DNA of 64,000 nt from Aphrophora alni (Eukaryota; Arthropoda; Insecta; Hemiptera; Aphrophoridae). Under the pieces are notes generated by a model. That model saw nothing but the letters and a program-made list of their open reading frames with translations. It was not told the origin of the DNA and ran no database searches. The stretch is taken from NCBI GenBank assembly GCA_963513935.1, contig OY740765.1, positions 152,235,830 to 152,299,829 on the forward strand, in the 5' to 3' direction. The position numbers and the translations under genes were made by a program. Shown piece after piece: positions 35,735-46,706 of the stretch; position 1 is the first letter of the stretch; every line of letters begins with the position of its first letter.

Positions 35735-37288
35735 TTATCAATTACTTTATTTCTCACAGATACATTATTACCATTATTTCTTCGGCGGTATAGAGGGTAT
35801 CCATCTTTGTTAGCTAAGGTTTCATTTCGAAAGGATTTAGGGTAGTTTTTAGTACACTTATTTTCCTTCATACACGGTGAGTTTAAATTATACTCGCCAC
35901 AGAGTCCATGAATCATGTGTTTTGTAACAGCTGCGTGTAAAGTAGGAAATTTGTCTTTATCTGGCAATTCAACAGATACAATTTGGTCTATATGTTTCGG
36001 TAATTTTGGAGTATCTTGTTCTTTCAAAATCAGTAGGATATGAGCATGGGGTAGTACCCTTTTTTGAAACTCATTTACATGTATATTGCCTACTGGGATG
36101 CCAAAAACATGCCAAAGCTTCAGCTTGGAAAACTCTAGAAACTAAATCAGGACGATTTTCAACAGACTGTCCATTTCAATTTTGTGTTATTTCTTCCCAT
36201 TTCAGATTACAGGTTGTTGTAATAAAAAGATGAGGTTTACCGTAGTTCCTCACTATTGACATAGCGTCTTGATAATTTTGCATCATATTTCGTGGACTCC
36301 CTTGAAACGTTGTTGGCAAAATGAAAGGCTTTCCAGGGGGAAACAATTCATTGTCTCCTGATAACCGAATCTGGTCCATTAAACCTTTGTAATGTTCAAT
36401 TCTAAGTTGAGATTTATTTTGTCGAATGAAATTGAATCTATTTGACTCAATTTTGGTGTAGGCATCGACAATATATTGTTGCGTGAGTTTTCCTCCGCAC
36501 AATAAAGGATTGAATTTATCACGTACTGAAAGACGATATTGATAATATTGCATCTGAGTAACTCTTGATCTTGGATTTGAAGCTTTATTTTTAATATTTT
36601 GGAGACATGATGGCTTATCATTCAGTGGAATATTAATCCCCCAACTTTGATCGACATATGGGAAGAATAGAGGATATACCATTGGTTCCAAATTTGGGTC
36701 CAAAATGCTAATTCTCTGAGTCTTTCTCTTATTGATCGTGTTATAAGCATGACAATGAATCAGTAAATCACGGTGCAGAGGTGGTTCGCCATCCGTATTC
36801 TCGAAAATAACAACAACCTCATTATATCTTACAGAGTTATATCTTCTTTCATCATATTTTCGGTCCTGAATTATAGCCATTGTCACATCAGATGAAACAG
36901 CGTTATTCATTAATGTGTCTTGCATGCATTTTTGCTCTACTTCATACATCATTTTGCAGGCTTCTGCAAATGGATTATACTTTGATATGAATGAGCCTAA
37001 TATTTGTAATAAATGTTCATTGCATCCGGAGTTTTCTTTAATTTTCATTCTTTGAGCTGTAGCCTCATCAGGATCAAGTATGTACAACTGAGCATATTTA
37101 CGCTGTTCTCCATTTTCAGGATGTAATGTACCAGCACGATGATAGATAGTGCCATTTATTCTAAAACAATAAGGACCATAACTTGAAGGAGGAACTATTT
37201 GCGCTCCCATAGAAGCAAAAGATAGGGAGCTGTTAATTGAACGAATATTGGACATAAAATTGTCGGAATAAATATGGTTATTAGTCAT
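35735..37288 (-). pseudogene. Helitron N-terminal domain and HUH replicase (upstream part)
   Basis: The longest frame (37288-36176, 370 codons) starts with FASMGAQIVPPSSYGPYCFR and contains PMVYPLFFPYVDQSWGIN, QYYQYRLSVRDKFNPLLCGG, KLTQQYIVDAYTKIESNRFN and QGSPRNMMQNYQDAMSIV, ending PHLFITTTCNLKWEEIT. This is the Helitron-like N-terminal domain leading into Rep. After a frameshift, HVFGIPVGNIHVNEFQKRVL and PHAHILLIL supply the HUH metal-binding histidines (near 36050), and 36027-35735 continues with SPCMKENKCTKNYPKSF. The N domain is well preserved and the HUH histidines are present. The frameshift near 36180 and the hAT insertion break it. Confidence 0.9.
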
Positions 37289-37421
37289 AAGCTGTTCAAG
37301 TAATAATGCAGTTTGAATCCGTTCTAATGTAACTTTTCCTTTTGAGCAGCATTTAGAAAATATTTTATCAACAGGTCTTTCTCCGACAAAGTGTTTAGCA
37401 CCACAAAATTCACAAACTTCA

Positions 37422-38070
37422 CTAAGACTTCCACATTTGTACTGAGTGTAATTTTATTTCATTTTCATCATTTATATCTTTTAAGGCTTCAGGCACAAAA
37501 GTGATTGGTAGTTGTAAAATATTATTTACATTTGCATCACTATCCTTTCCCCCCCCCCTTAATACTGTGCGATGAGCTGTTGATTCACGTCTGCCTGAAC
37601 ATGTTTTCGTTTTTTTTCTTTGCTGGACGGCCACATTTGGATTTTTTTGTAAAGTTACATCCTCTTGATTCTCAGAATTAGTATTATCTATCAAAACATC
37701 ATAATGCCCAGCATCCACATTACCTGAGAATCGTAGTTTATATATTGTTGTGCCATCACCAACATTTACATAAGAATCCAAGTTCTCAGCATATATTTTG
37801 AATTGACAGGTAAAAAGTCTTGCTGCAGCTTCAATTTCAACGTTCCCAGCGTATTCTCCATCTTTAGTCATTAGATTTCTGTATTCTGTTACGTTTTGTA
37901 CCAGTAGTCTATATATATTATCCCCTACGATAAAAGGGCAATAGTAGTCCCAGTTATTTACGACTTCATCAACTACTGTGGATCTACGATAGTATCACTG
38001 TATCTAGATTGAGATTTATGACATAAAAATGAGATACTCCTAAAGAAACAGTTTCCATCACCAACAATAT
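37422..38070 (-). pseudogene. OTU-like cysteine protease domain of the Helitron
   Basis: Near 38065-38030 the minus strand encodes VGDGNCFFRSISF, the OTU catalytic Asp/Cys loop. After a frame change come VVDEVVNNWDYYCPF and YRNLMTKDGEYAGNVEIEAA, then LYKLRFSGN-like sequence and GHYDVLIDN, whose histidine completes the triad (about 37700). OTU domains are deubiquitinase-like cysteine proteases and are known in some Helitron groups; their role there is unclear. The tail (to 37422) is basic and low-complexity and contains a poly-G derived GGG. The frame 37871-37422 is open; the catalytic cysteine lies outside it, so the domain is broken by at least one frameshift. Confidence 0.8.
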
Positions 38071-38450
38071 AGTGAATAGTGAAATTATTTATTTTCAATC
38101 AAATATTTAATATCTACTCTTATAATTCACAGTTCAAAATGACAATTTATGGTTGTGAAATCCATACACCACTTTACTCACTAATAATTAATGGTACAGA
38201 TTATATTCCCCATCTTTAGTCATTAGATTTCTGTATTGTGTTGCGTTTTGTACCGGTAGTCTATAAATGAGATAATGCTAAAGAAACAGTTTCCATCACC
38301 AACAACATAGTGAATAGTATAATTATTCATTTTCAATTTAATATAAAATATCTACTATATAATAATTCACAGTTCAAAATGACAAATTATGGTTGTGAAA
38401 TCCATACACCACTTTACTCACTAATAAATTAATGATACAGATTAAGCACA
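37855..38450. repeat. Tandem duplication at the 5' side of the Helitron gene
   Basis: 37855-38205 and 38206-38450 are direct copies sharing CCATCTTTAGTCATTAGATT, AAAGAAACAGTTTCCATCAC and CCATACACCACTTTACTCAC. The second copy lacks about 115 bp in the middle. The OTU active-site loop codons are thus present twice. Confidence 0.85.
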
Positions 38451-39050
38451 TAACTTACGAAACACACACATTACATAAGGAACACACTTTAACCACAAAT
38501 CCAAATTGTAAACAACAATATTATGTAAACAAAGAAAAATCACGGAAATAACAATACAACGATCAGCTGTTAAATTATTAACACATGTTCCATATGATCA
38601 GATGATGCATACCAGCAAACCCATTTCACTAATGTTTTAAAGATAAAAATGTATAGGTTGTATCTGCTTTTTATGCATGATTTTGAATGGTAGGTAACTT
38701 GATCAAAGTGTAAGGTAATATGTTGAAAGATAAAAAAATGTCCTATCAAATGCTAAAATGCAAAATTAAATAAAAATCGTAAGTTGAAACAAAATTAGAG
38801 TAGATAAAGATTTTTTGGAGGTTGCTTACCTATTTTGCAAAAAACTTTTAAATGGTGAGGAAATCGACCAAAGTGGAAGGTGATATTCTGAAAGAGAATA
38901 TTTTGTGTTGAATATTTTAACTAAGTGTTATCACTCGACGATGGACGATAATGTCCGAAACACGTGTAGTGAATAAATATATGACAATATAAACTAAAAT
39001 AGAATTATCAAAGGATTGCTGGCGGTAAGTCAAAAATAACTACAGTTATT
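38451..39050 (+). other. Non-coding with a possible Penelope-like tail
   Basis: At 38935-38990 the plus strand reads CGACGATGGACGATAATGTC CGAAACACGTG then AATAAATATATGAC, the hairpin-and-AT pattern of Penelope-like 3' tails. The rest is AT-rich and unassigned. Confidence 0.3.
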
Positions 39051-39059
39051 CAAGCATAT

Positions 39060-40540
39060 CCGGTTACTCTAGAATATCATATGATGAATTAGTATTTCTT
39101 TCTCAATTTAGCTATTTTGTTTTTGACATTTAGTTAAACTATGTAATCTAAAACTAACTTTACTGGTCTTAAATCTTGTAAGTTAGTAAACAATAACCAA
39201 TACCATCTTTTGAATCATAACACTGAATTGTAATTGGTTTATTAACCTCAAAATTGGTCAATACATCTGAGTTTGACACTAAATCTTTTAAAGTTTTAAG
39301 TGTTTTAGTATGAATATTTAACCATTAGTAGCTAACTTCATCTTTTAATAGTTCTCTAAGAGGGGCTGAGAACTTATACATGTTTGGAATATATTTCCTT
39401 GAGCAATTACACATACAAAGTATTCTTTGCAACTCTTTTTATAAGGACTTTTAATTAGTTCTATAGCTTCATCATGTTCTTGTAATGTATTAAGTATTAC
39501 CAGCAAATAATAAATCGTCAATGTATACTATTACACCACTTATGTTTTTAAATTAGTCATTAATTTTTTGGAATAATTCAGGTTCCTTACAAAGGCCAAA
39601 AGGGAGTATTTTAAAAGCAAATACACTAAAAGGAGTATTAAACTGACACAATTTTACAGATTCTTTATGTAATTCAATACTCCAAAAGACATGTTTTTGA
39701 TCTAAAACTGTATAAAAAGTTTTATTTGATATTTTTGGTATAATTTCTTTTAATTAATGTTGAATCAAATAAGGTTTTGAGAATCTAAACATAACCTCAA
39801 CTTACCATTAGGTTTTTCAATTATAATTAGGTTAGTATCCAGCTTTCAGGTTATTGTATTATGTATATGTTCTATAATATTCGGTTTTACTAATTCATTA
39901 AGATTATATTCAAGTGTATTATTTGTTCTGATTTCAGTTTTATTATTTTGGAAAAATGGATAAAGGAAACTTGTTAGAGCAGAATTACTATTAATTATTT
40001 TTATTAAAGCACAAAACTTTTTTATAACCTTAATAAAAACTTACAACAAATAAACAATAAACATTTGATTTTTCTTTTTAACAATTACAAAGAGATATCG
40101 AACATTCAACAGATACATTTCATACATGAATCAGGATAAAATTATTTTCATCTTTAACATTTTTTTAAGTGATTCGGGTATAACCACAAACACATACTTG
40201 GTGGTATAATAACGGGTTGAACATTGTTTTTTATTTTAATTTTACATTTATAATTTAATTTGGCAAATAATTCGTGATTTCTTTCTAAAAATGACTTTTT
40301 CCATAAATCACTATTATTAAAGTCTATTTTATATAATCCTTTGGAATTCTAGGCTGGATATTACTTAGTATTTATCATTAATACGAGCTATCAGATTTTA
40401 ACTTAAAACATGAATCATGAATCTAATCCTAAAATTGTTTTGGCATTTTTTAGGGAATCAACAATAACAAAATTAATGTCCTTAAAGTTTTTATGTCTAC
40501 TTATTAAATCAACTGACCCAACTGTATTCAATTAAATCCA
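39060..40540 (-). pseudogene. Ty3/gypsy pol remnant (protease, reverse transcriptase, RNase H start)
   Basis: Minus-strand pieces in order: a protease end (AKTILGLDS, near 40430); a linker with VQPVIIPPSMCLWLYP (near 40200), which in Ty3/gypsy leads into the reverse transcriptase; HVFWSIELHKESVKLCQFNT (near 39690); ILPFGLCKEPELFQKIND (near 39600); the catalytic VIVYIDDLLFAGN (near 39510) with the YIDD pair intact; KYIPNMYKFSAPLRELLKDE (near 39370), the RT-RNase H connection; and SKDGIGYCLLTYK (near 39220) for RNase H. Many stops and shifts inactivate it. Gag, integrase and LTRs are not seen. A hAT element starts beside its upstream end at 40557. Confidence 0.85.
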
Positions 40541-40556
40541 CCATATACCTCCTCAG

Positions 40557-41935
40557 CAGTGGTGTAGACAAGGGGGGGGGGTCTCGATCCTCCCCGAAAT
40601 GTATATAAAACTAGAAACATTAAAAAAATGCAAAAACATACATTTGCAAATAAGAGCGAAATAATAGCAAGATGAAGTTTACTCAATTAAAATTAAGGAG
40701 CTATTAAAATTAAAGAGCTGAATTACACAGGTTATAAAAATAATTTTTAAACCGCGTTGCTTTGCACATTTCAAGAGTTTCTTTTGCTTCGGATGTGTTC
40801 GAGCTCTGCCTCTTTCATAGTTTCATAGTCATTTTTTTTGCTAACCTTCGCCAAGGCTTGGCTGTAGTCGGCGAGTTCAAGGTCAGTCTGCCTTTGCTCG
40901 ACTAAAATCTAACACTCGACCTCCTTCTACAGCCATCGTTACTTATCAGCCAATGTCGTTCGATTATAATATTGAACTGAAAACGAATATTGTTAAGTGT
41001 TTATAGTGTGCCCCCTCTGCCATCTCTCAATATGTTGCTGTAAAGAATAACATAAAACCTCTAGCTCTCTAATGTATTGTTTTGTTTTTACCGCTTTTAA
41101 GAGTCATTAAACCGTTCATATGTACCTTAATATACTATCTTCCTATGATTCATACTAACAGCGTTTTTTTTATTCAGTAAGAAAATTAGCAAACATTTCG
41201 TTAAGTTCTTGTTTTTTATTATTAAATACAAAACGATTCAAAACCTTCTTCACAAATACACAGTTTCGCCGTCAGGGGGCAAGGGGACAAAATCCCGGGG
41301 GGTTCGGGCTCAAGGGTGTCCGATTTTAATAAGAGTACCTAATTGACGAAAAACCGTGTACAATCAAAAACTTTGTTGAGCAAATATAAATATAATTTTA
41401 ATATATAACTTAATAATTAATATTATGTACTTTTATCATACTCTGACAGTGTAGCCTAATTTATAAATATGTATGTTGTTTATAGTTTAAATAGAACAAA
41501 AAGTGTTGATTGTTGAGCAAAAAGTATGACACGACTATTCGGTCAGGATTAAATATTCAGTCAAATTTTAAAAATCCATTCATTACAAAGATCAACATCT
41601 CGGGACACTGCACTACCACCTCTGAAGCTGCTGTAAAAATTATCAGCTCTAAAAAATACTAGTTTATTTCCTAATGTGTGTACAGCACTCCGTATATTTT
41701 GCACCCTGCCCGTTTCGATAGCAAAGGGAGAACGCTCGTTTAGTGTGCTTAGTAGAATCCAAAATTGTTTGAGATCGATTATGGAGTAGGAAATATTATC
41801 TGATTGGGGACTATGGGGAGTGTTGGTTAGGATTGGGTATATATTAGTAAGAACATTCAATTTTAACTCGATTATTCTAACTCTTGCAGAAAATAAGACA
41901 AGAAGAATGTTGTGATAAGTATTGTTGTAAATCAA
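40557..41935 (+). mobile_element. hAT element remnant, left tip and C-terminal dimerisation domain
   Basis: A hAT-like tip, CAGTGGTGTAGACAAGG plus a G run, starts at 40557. At about 41690-41815 the plus strand reads LPVSIAKGERSFSVLSRIQN and CLRSIMEQ-like codons with a stop, the conserved C-terminal domain of hAT transposases. The minus-strand 124-codon open frame at 41561-41935 overlaps this on the wrong strand and is a shadow. A right tip or 8-bp duplication was not found, so borders are uncertain. A G/C-rich patch at about 41265-41325 is also within it. Confidence 0.6.
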
Positions 41936-42772
41936 AAATAGTTCAAGCTCTACTAGTAATATTATGATTACTGTACTTTACTAAATACTTATTTTACTAT
42001 CATATAATATTAAGTAATCTTGTAAATAAAAAGTGTTGTATTTTATGTAAAACAGCAATCTTTTGTTATTATAATGTAGTAAGTTTCATTATCATAAAAC
42101 CTTAATCCATATATTAATATTATTGAAAAAATAAATTATGAAATATTGCAGTCTCACACTTATCGTAGTCGTAATATTGACTGCTTATCTTGAATCTAAA
42201 CGGACCGCCATAATACACAAAAAGTTAATTTAGTAATATAAAGGTTACAACCGTGCCGGTATTTTTCATAAGTGACAAATTATATAACATAATTTTGGTT
42301 CGTTTTGTAGTTTTATGTTACGGGGCCTTTTATACTCTGTTTTATTAAGGCGATAATGACAGCAATGATTATTCATCTAAAAACAAACAAAAATACACAG
42401 ATAATTTAATTAAATGTTGTTGAATATTGGTAAAATATCAACTATTTCATATTTGTTAATGTTGCCAAAGAAGATTACTTATAGTCTACATACATTACAT
42501 AAATAGGCACTTCAATATTAAATTTATTCATTGATTTAGTGAATGTAGTAAATCATTTAAGATAAACTATTAAATGTAAGAAGATCATGTTCAAACTAGT
42601 AATTAATAACATTTGGATGAAGGTAAAAGACGAGGAATGTATTTTCTGCTAATTTGTCAACGAAATTATACATTAGGCACTTTCTGTATGTTTTATAGTC
42701 CATTTTTACATACCAGTGCTACCTCTATTCTTTAGCTCAGTGTTTATTGTCAAGTTTTCCTGTAGGAAGCCA
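41936..42772. other. Non-coding, nothing identified
   Basis: AT-rich DNA between the hAT remnant and the hAT MITE. I see no gene or structured repeat. Confidence 0.5.
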
Positions 42773-42780
42773 CAATGGGC

Positions 42781-43260
42781 CAGTGTTCCCAACTTAGGGG
42801 TTTTCCCCCCAAATTTAGGGGGAAAATAAGTGGGATGGGATTTTTTTAGGGGCTTTATATTTTTAGGGGTATTTTTAGGGATTTTTTACTTATTTATTTT
42901 ATCATTATTTATTTACTATTTTTTACATAATATAATTATTATTCATTCTTTTGACTCCATTTTAATTATTTAACGATCCTTTAATGGTGAATGTGTTTAC
43001 GTGTTTATACTTTATGTAGTGTGTAGTGTTTTGTGTCATGTGATTTTCGTCTTCGACAATGAGAGTGGTTTGTTGTGTCGAAACTGGTTAGACCCAGCAG
43101 CACTGCAACAGTAGAGGGGAAATTAATAGGACCATTTAAAGGTTAATAAATTTATTAAACAATATATTTTTTTTAGGGGTTTTTTCAAGTAATTGTGGCG
43201 ATTTTAGGGGTTTTTGACTTTAGATTTAGGGGTAAATATTTTTGGGAGTTGGTAACACTG
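42781..43260. mobile_element. 480-bp hAT MITE with 8-bp target duplication and TTTAGGGG motifs
   Basis: CAATGGGC at 42773-42780 is repeated at 43261-43268. Tips are CAGTGTTCCCAACTTAGG and (complement) CAGTGTTACCAACTCCC. Subterminal regions carry many copies of TTTAGGGG: at least six within the first 110 bp and three near the right end, probably transposase-binding sites. There is no coding capacity; the open frame at 43195-43398 crosses the right border and is spurious. Confidence 0.9.
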
Positions 43261-43268
43261 CAATGGGC

Positions 43269-44230
43269 ACAATCCCACAAATTGCCATTTTCTTCTTCAA
43301 TAAGGGACAAGGTCATAAGGGACGCTTGTGAATCTGAAAGAGAACGACGCCATGTTAGACATAAGGTTGATTTGTATGTTTGTAGTTTAGAAGCTTGAAA
43401 ACTGAAGAATAATTTACATTCAGATTTTGATCTTTTTTTCTGTTTCGACCCTCATAGTAAGAAATATTGAACCTTTCCAGACACATTGGCTTAATAGGTA
43501 AGAAATGTTATTCGTTATTTATGTTCGTAGGCTAAGTAAATTCAATTTTTTTTAAACAAATGGTTGAAAGGCCAAAGTTACTAAGTGTACTGTAAGTTAT
43601 ATTCCATTGTACGAAATCCTATTGTAGGTAGGAAAACGTTAATAACCTACTGTAAATTCTGTTTGTTTAGCCTAGATGTAAAGAGGTGTGAAATCATTCC
43701 ATATGATTAATTGATAAGGACTGTGAATGATAGAATGATAGCGTAACTATGCATTGAAGCAGCTTGCCCTAAAATGAATTAAGGAAATCGTTTACTACCT
43801 ACCTTATTTGGAAAAAGTGAGATCATATTAGGTGTCGCCAGGCGTTTTTGAAGTACTGTACCAAAATACATTGGTGTAGTAAAAAGTATGAAAAAATACA
43901 GCTCAGGTAATACTATTATTGGTAATTTATGCATTGAAGCCCTCCTTAAATTTTAATTAAGAAAATCTTAATTGTTCACTACCTAGCTTATTTTAAAAAA
44001 TGAGACTATATTAACACATTGAATGTGCTATGTCGCCGATCATACCTACCCTGGAATTGCGGAGCTATAGTTGGATTGGTAACAGAGTGAAGTGTATTGC
44101 CCCACCGGCGCCATACATGCCACCAGCGCTTGGCAAGAAATATGGTGCTGGCAACCTAGCCGCACTCTATGTGAAGTGTCGCCAGACATTTTTGAAGTTA
44201 CTCAATAATTATTTTAGTAGAAAATAATAA
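43269..44230. repeat. Non-coding, including two direct copies of a 180-bp unit
   Basis: 43748-43925 and 43926-44230 share TATGCATTGAAGC, TTCACTACCTA/TTTACTACCTA and TCGCCAG-(3 bases)-TTTTTGAAGT. The second copy contains about 165 extra, GC-richer bases (about 44010-44175) whose ends, ACACATTGAATGTGC and (complement) TTCACATAGAGTGCG, look inverted, perhaps a MITE. The open frame at 44030-44227 lies in that insert and is not convincing. Confidence 0.5.
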
Positions 44231-44282
44231 ATAAAAAAGTACGAAATTCTGGTTTAGTTTACGAATGAAAATCGTATAGTCA

Positions 44283-44360
44283 GCCAGACCAATAACACAA
44301 GGGTAATTGGTCACCCATCCAAGTACTAACCGTGGTCAATGTTGCTTAACTTTGGTGATT
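44283..44360 (-). repeat. 5S rRNA-derived sequence (5S pseudogene or SINE3-type head)
   Basis: The minus strand contains AAGTTAAGCAACATTGACCA and GGTTAGTACTTGGATGGGTG, followed by ACC. These are the central part of 5S rRNA including its internal Pol III C box. The 5' part of 5S and flanking gene structure are diverged or missing, so it is not a functional 5S gene. Confidence 0.7.
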
Positions 44361-44379
44361 TACTAATCATTGAATTATG

Positions 44380-45530
44380 TAGTTTTGAAATCATGATTTT
44401 TCGGTGAAAAAGGTAGCTCCGCATTGAAAACTTATTTTATTATTATTAAATAAGGTATGTAGAACATGATTTAAAAAAAAAATCACCAAAAAGACCGATT
44501 GCAGACGCAGTAAACATTTACCATTTAAGGTTCTAGTAGGCCTGAAAACAGAACATTTGTATATGAAAATTGTATATAACTGCTACGAAAAATGACATTA
44601 TAACCATTATAAGTGAAGTAAAGTTAGTACTGACTATTGTATATAAGCATTTACAAATTTAGTTAGTTTACATGTCTTAATACAAACTACGACTTCTGAT
44701 GTTCATTGCATATACATCATGCACAATATATGAATTTTGATAGATTATTAATTTTTAATATTTATGTCGATATTTCATGATTAAAAATTAGTTTCTATGG
44801 AATATATATATATATATACTTCCAAATATCATTATGACAACCGACCATAGGCCGATTCGCATGTAAAGTAGCAACCAGGTGCATATGACAACCGTATACG
44901 GTTGTCATTTTACCTTGTCATTTTACCTCTCTGTGTTATTCGCACTCCCTCGGCTCTAAATAGACACATAGAGTTAGTTTTAAAATCTTTAATTTTTCTT
45001 CATATTGATAGCACATTGTATGGAAGTATACAAGACAGAGCTTCACTGATTCTCCGCTAGAATTGTCCTGTGTGACGATGTCTTTTGTCTTTTGAATATA
45101 GTCAAAGTAAAGTTAAAGATCCTTTTGGAGACTCAAATTTAAATACTTCACAACCTGATGATGAAAGATTAAGCCTTGTAAAGTTACTATAACAATAAAA
45201 GTCAATAACATTTTAGGAAATGTCTTGTTTACCTTTGTAAAGGTAATAACCCACTATATTTATACACTGACCCTTGTATTTAAACCTTTCTCTATGATCT
45301 GGGCAGCGGACAAATACGGAATGTACAAAAGAGATGTGTTATGCACCTCTTACATTTGTAAGTAGTTCTTTACCAAAACACCAACAACCGTCCAACAATA
45401 AGGTAGAAAGGAAATAAAACCAATTAAGGAAAAAATAACTAATTCACTTCAAGAATTATTTATTATAATGTAATAAAATGTTAGCTGTTAATAACAAGTA
45501 TGATGCTAGTTTAATAGCTAATATTTTAAG
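44380..45530. other. Non-coding; palindrome and AT run
   Basis: Contains an (AT)n stretch near 44805-44817, the 24-bp palindrome at 44885-44908, and at about 45150-45200 a GATGATGAAAGATTAAGCC tail-like sequence that may belong to the Penelope element downstream. There is no gene. Confidence 0.4.
44885..44908. repeat. Perfect 24-bp palindrome
   Basis: ATGACAACCGTA followed by its exact complement TACGGTTGTCAT. The half-site TGACAACCG occurs again at about 44837. Confidence 0.9.
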
Positions 45531-45539
45531 AAATAAGTG

Positions 45540-46090
45540 AAAACGTAAAGCTGAAACTTTTATCTACTCTTTCCATAATGTTAGCATTGATAAATTAAAA
45601 TATTGTAAATCACCTTATATTGACAGAACTAGTTATATAATTAGTAACCTTATTTAAACTAAATGTAATAATAAAGTCGCTTTTTGTTGTACAAAAAAAA
45701 ATTAGGTAAAATGTTGGTTAATAATAAAGATAAACCAGAAATGTTAGAAAATAATGGAGTTTATAAAATATCTTGTCCAGATTGTGACTCTGAGTACATA
45801 AGCCAATCAGGTAGATCTATCAAAGTTAGAATTAAAGAACATGTATATACACTAGCTGGAAACTAGACAATAATAACTAACTTTGCTAACCATCTTTTGG
45901 ACTCAGGTTATAATTATTATAATAAACTGAATTTAAATTCTTACACATTGAAAATAAAATCAAAACATTAAATAATTTAGAAATTAATAGATCAATTTAA
46001 CTTAAGCCTACTTTTAACTAAAAAGACCAAATTGTATTAAACTCTTCACCCCTTCTAAAACCCATCCTTAACATAGTTCAATAACCCTCC
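45540..46090 (+). pseudogene. Penelope-like element, GIY-YIG endonuclease end
   Basis: The plus strand reads IDRTSYIISNLI, then LGKMLVNNKDKPEMLENNGV and YKISCPDCDSEYISQSGRSI, followed by KVRIKEH (45684-45866). This is the GIY-YIG nuclease domain with its CxxC insertion, as in Penelope-like retroelements. After a stop it continues NFANHLLDSGYNYYNKLNLN and, near 46000-46060, sequence matching the family's C-terminal LLNDQ...SPLL block. In this domain GVYKI corresponds to the GIY and EYISQSGRS to the YIG segment. The reverse transcriptase is absent, so it is a 5'-truncated copy. Confidence 0.85.
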
Positions 46091-46706
46091 TCTACCTGCT
46101 ATGTCACTCAACCAACCCTTCCCACTTTCCCTTTTTGTATTTCAGTTTCCTGTTACTTGTGTTGTATAAATAGTTGTCAAAACTTGTAAATTATCATTTG
46201 CCCGAATATGCTGGAAGTCTAAACAATAATAGTACATTTATAGAATTAAATGTTTGAAACTTTAGCTTATTGCTTTATAATCCTAAAATATTTATATGTT
46301 TTAACTAACTTACTGGCGACAATTTATTGAGTGACTAAAATTATTTAAAGCGTTTTTACAATACACTGGTAGTAGTTTTGTTAGTCGTGTTAAATTAGGT
46401 CGGGTAAAGTTAGGTTATTTAAATACTTAAAGAATAAACTGAAATAAAATTTGTTAAGATTGCAAAGAAGTGGATTTCCCAAAGCATATGTATGCATTGA
46501 TTATGTGTATAATATTACTTAATATATTTAATGTTTAAGTGAAAAACATCTTGTAAACCTGTTTTTAAAAAACGACTATTAATGGTTTTATGGTATAGTG
46601 AGGGAGGAACCATATGCTATAATGGTCGGGAGGGTTCATATTATGTAATGCTATCTTTATATAACTTTAACAAAAACATTTCTTAAGATTATTTTTGGAT
46701 TGTATC
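46091..46706. other. Non-coding, nothing identified
   Basis: AT-rich, between the Penelope fragment and the end of the minus-strand recombinase-like gene. Probably includes the 3' flank of both. Confidence 0.45.

Larger units (their letters stand above)
31765..38450 (-). mobile_element. Helitron (OTU-carrying) with rolling-circle replicase/helicase, inactivated
   Basis: The minus strand holds, in order, an OTU-like protease domain (about 38070-37650), a Helitron N-terminal domain and HUH replicase (37288-34000), and a Pif1-like helicase (33785-31995). A rolling-circle mechanism with HUH nuclease and 5'-3' helicase is established for this class. The 3' terminus appears intact: a 13-bp-stem hairpin (31804-31773) is followed by CTAG at 31768-31765 and then T, matching Helitron ends (hairpin, CTRR, insertion between A and T). 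The 5' TC end was not located; the 37855-38450 duplication marks the outermost related sequence. Frameshifts, stops and a 1,431-bp hAT insertion inactivate it. Without the hAT the element would be about 5.3 kb. Confidence 0.9.

Noticed and set aside
41561..41935. 124-codon minus-strand open frame
   Set aside because: The opposite strand carries the hAT C-terminal domain (GERSFSVLSRIQ), so this frame is its shadow.
43195..43398. 67-codon plus-strand frame
   Set aside because: It starts inside the hAT MITE and crosses its right border and target duplication, so it is not an ancestral gene.
44283..44360. Functional 5S rRNA gene
   Set aside because: Only the core is conserved; the 5' part and terminal stem are lost.
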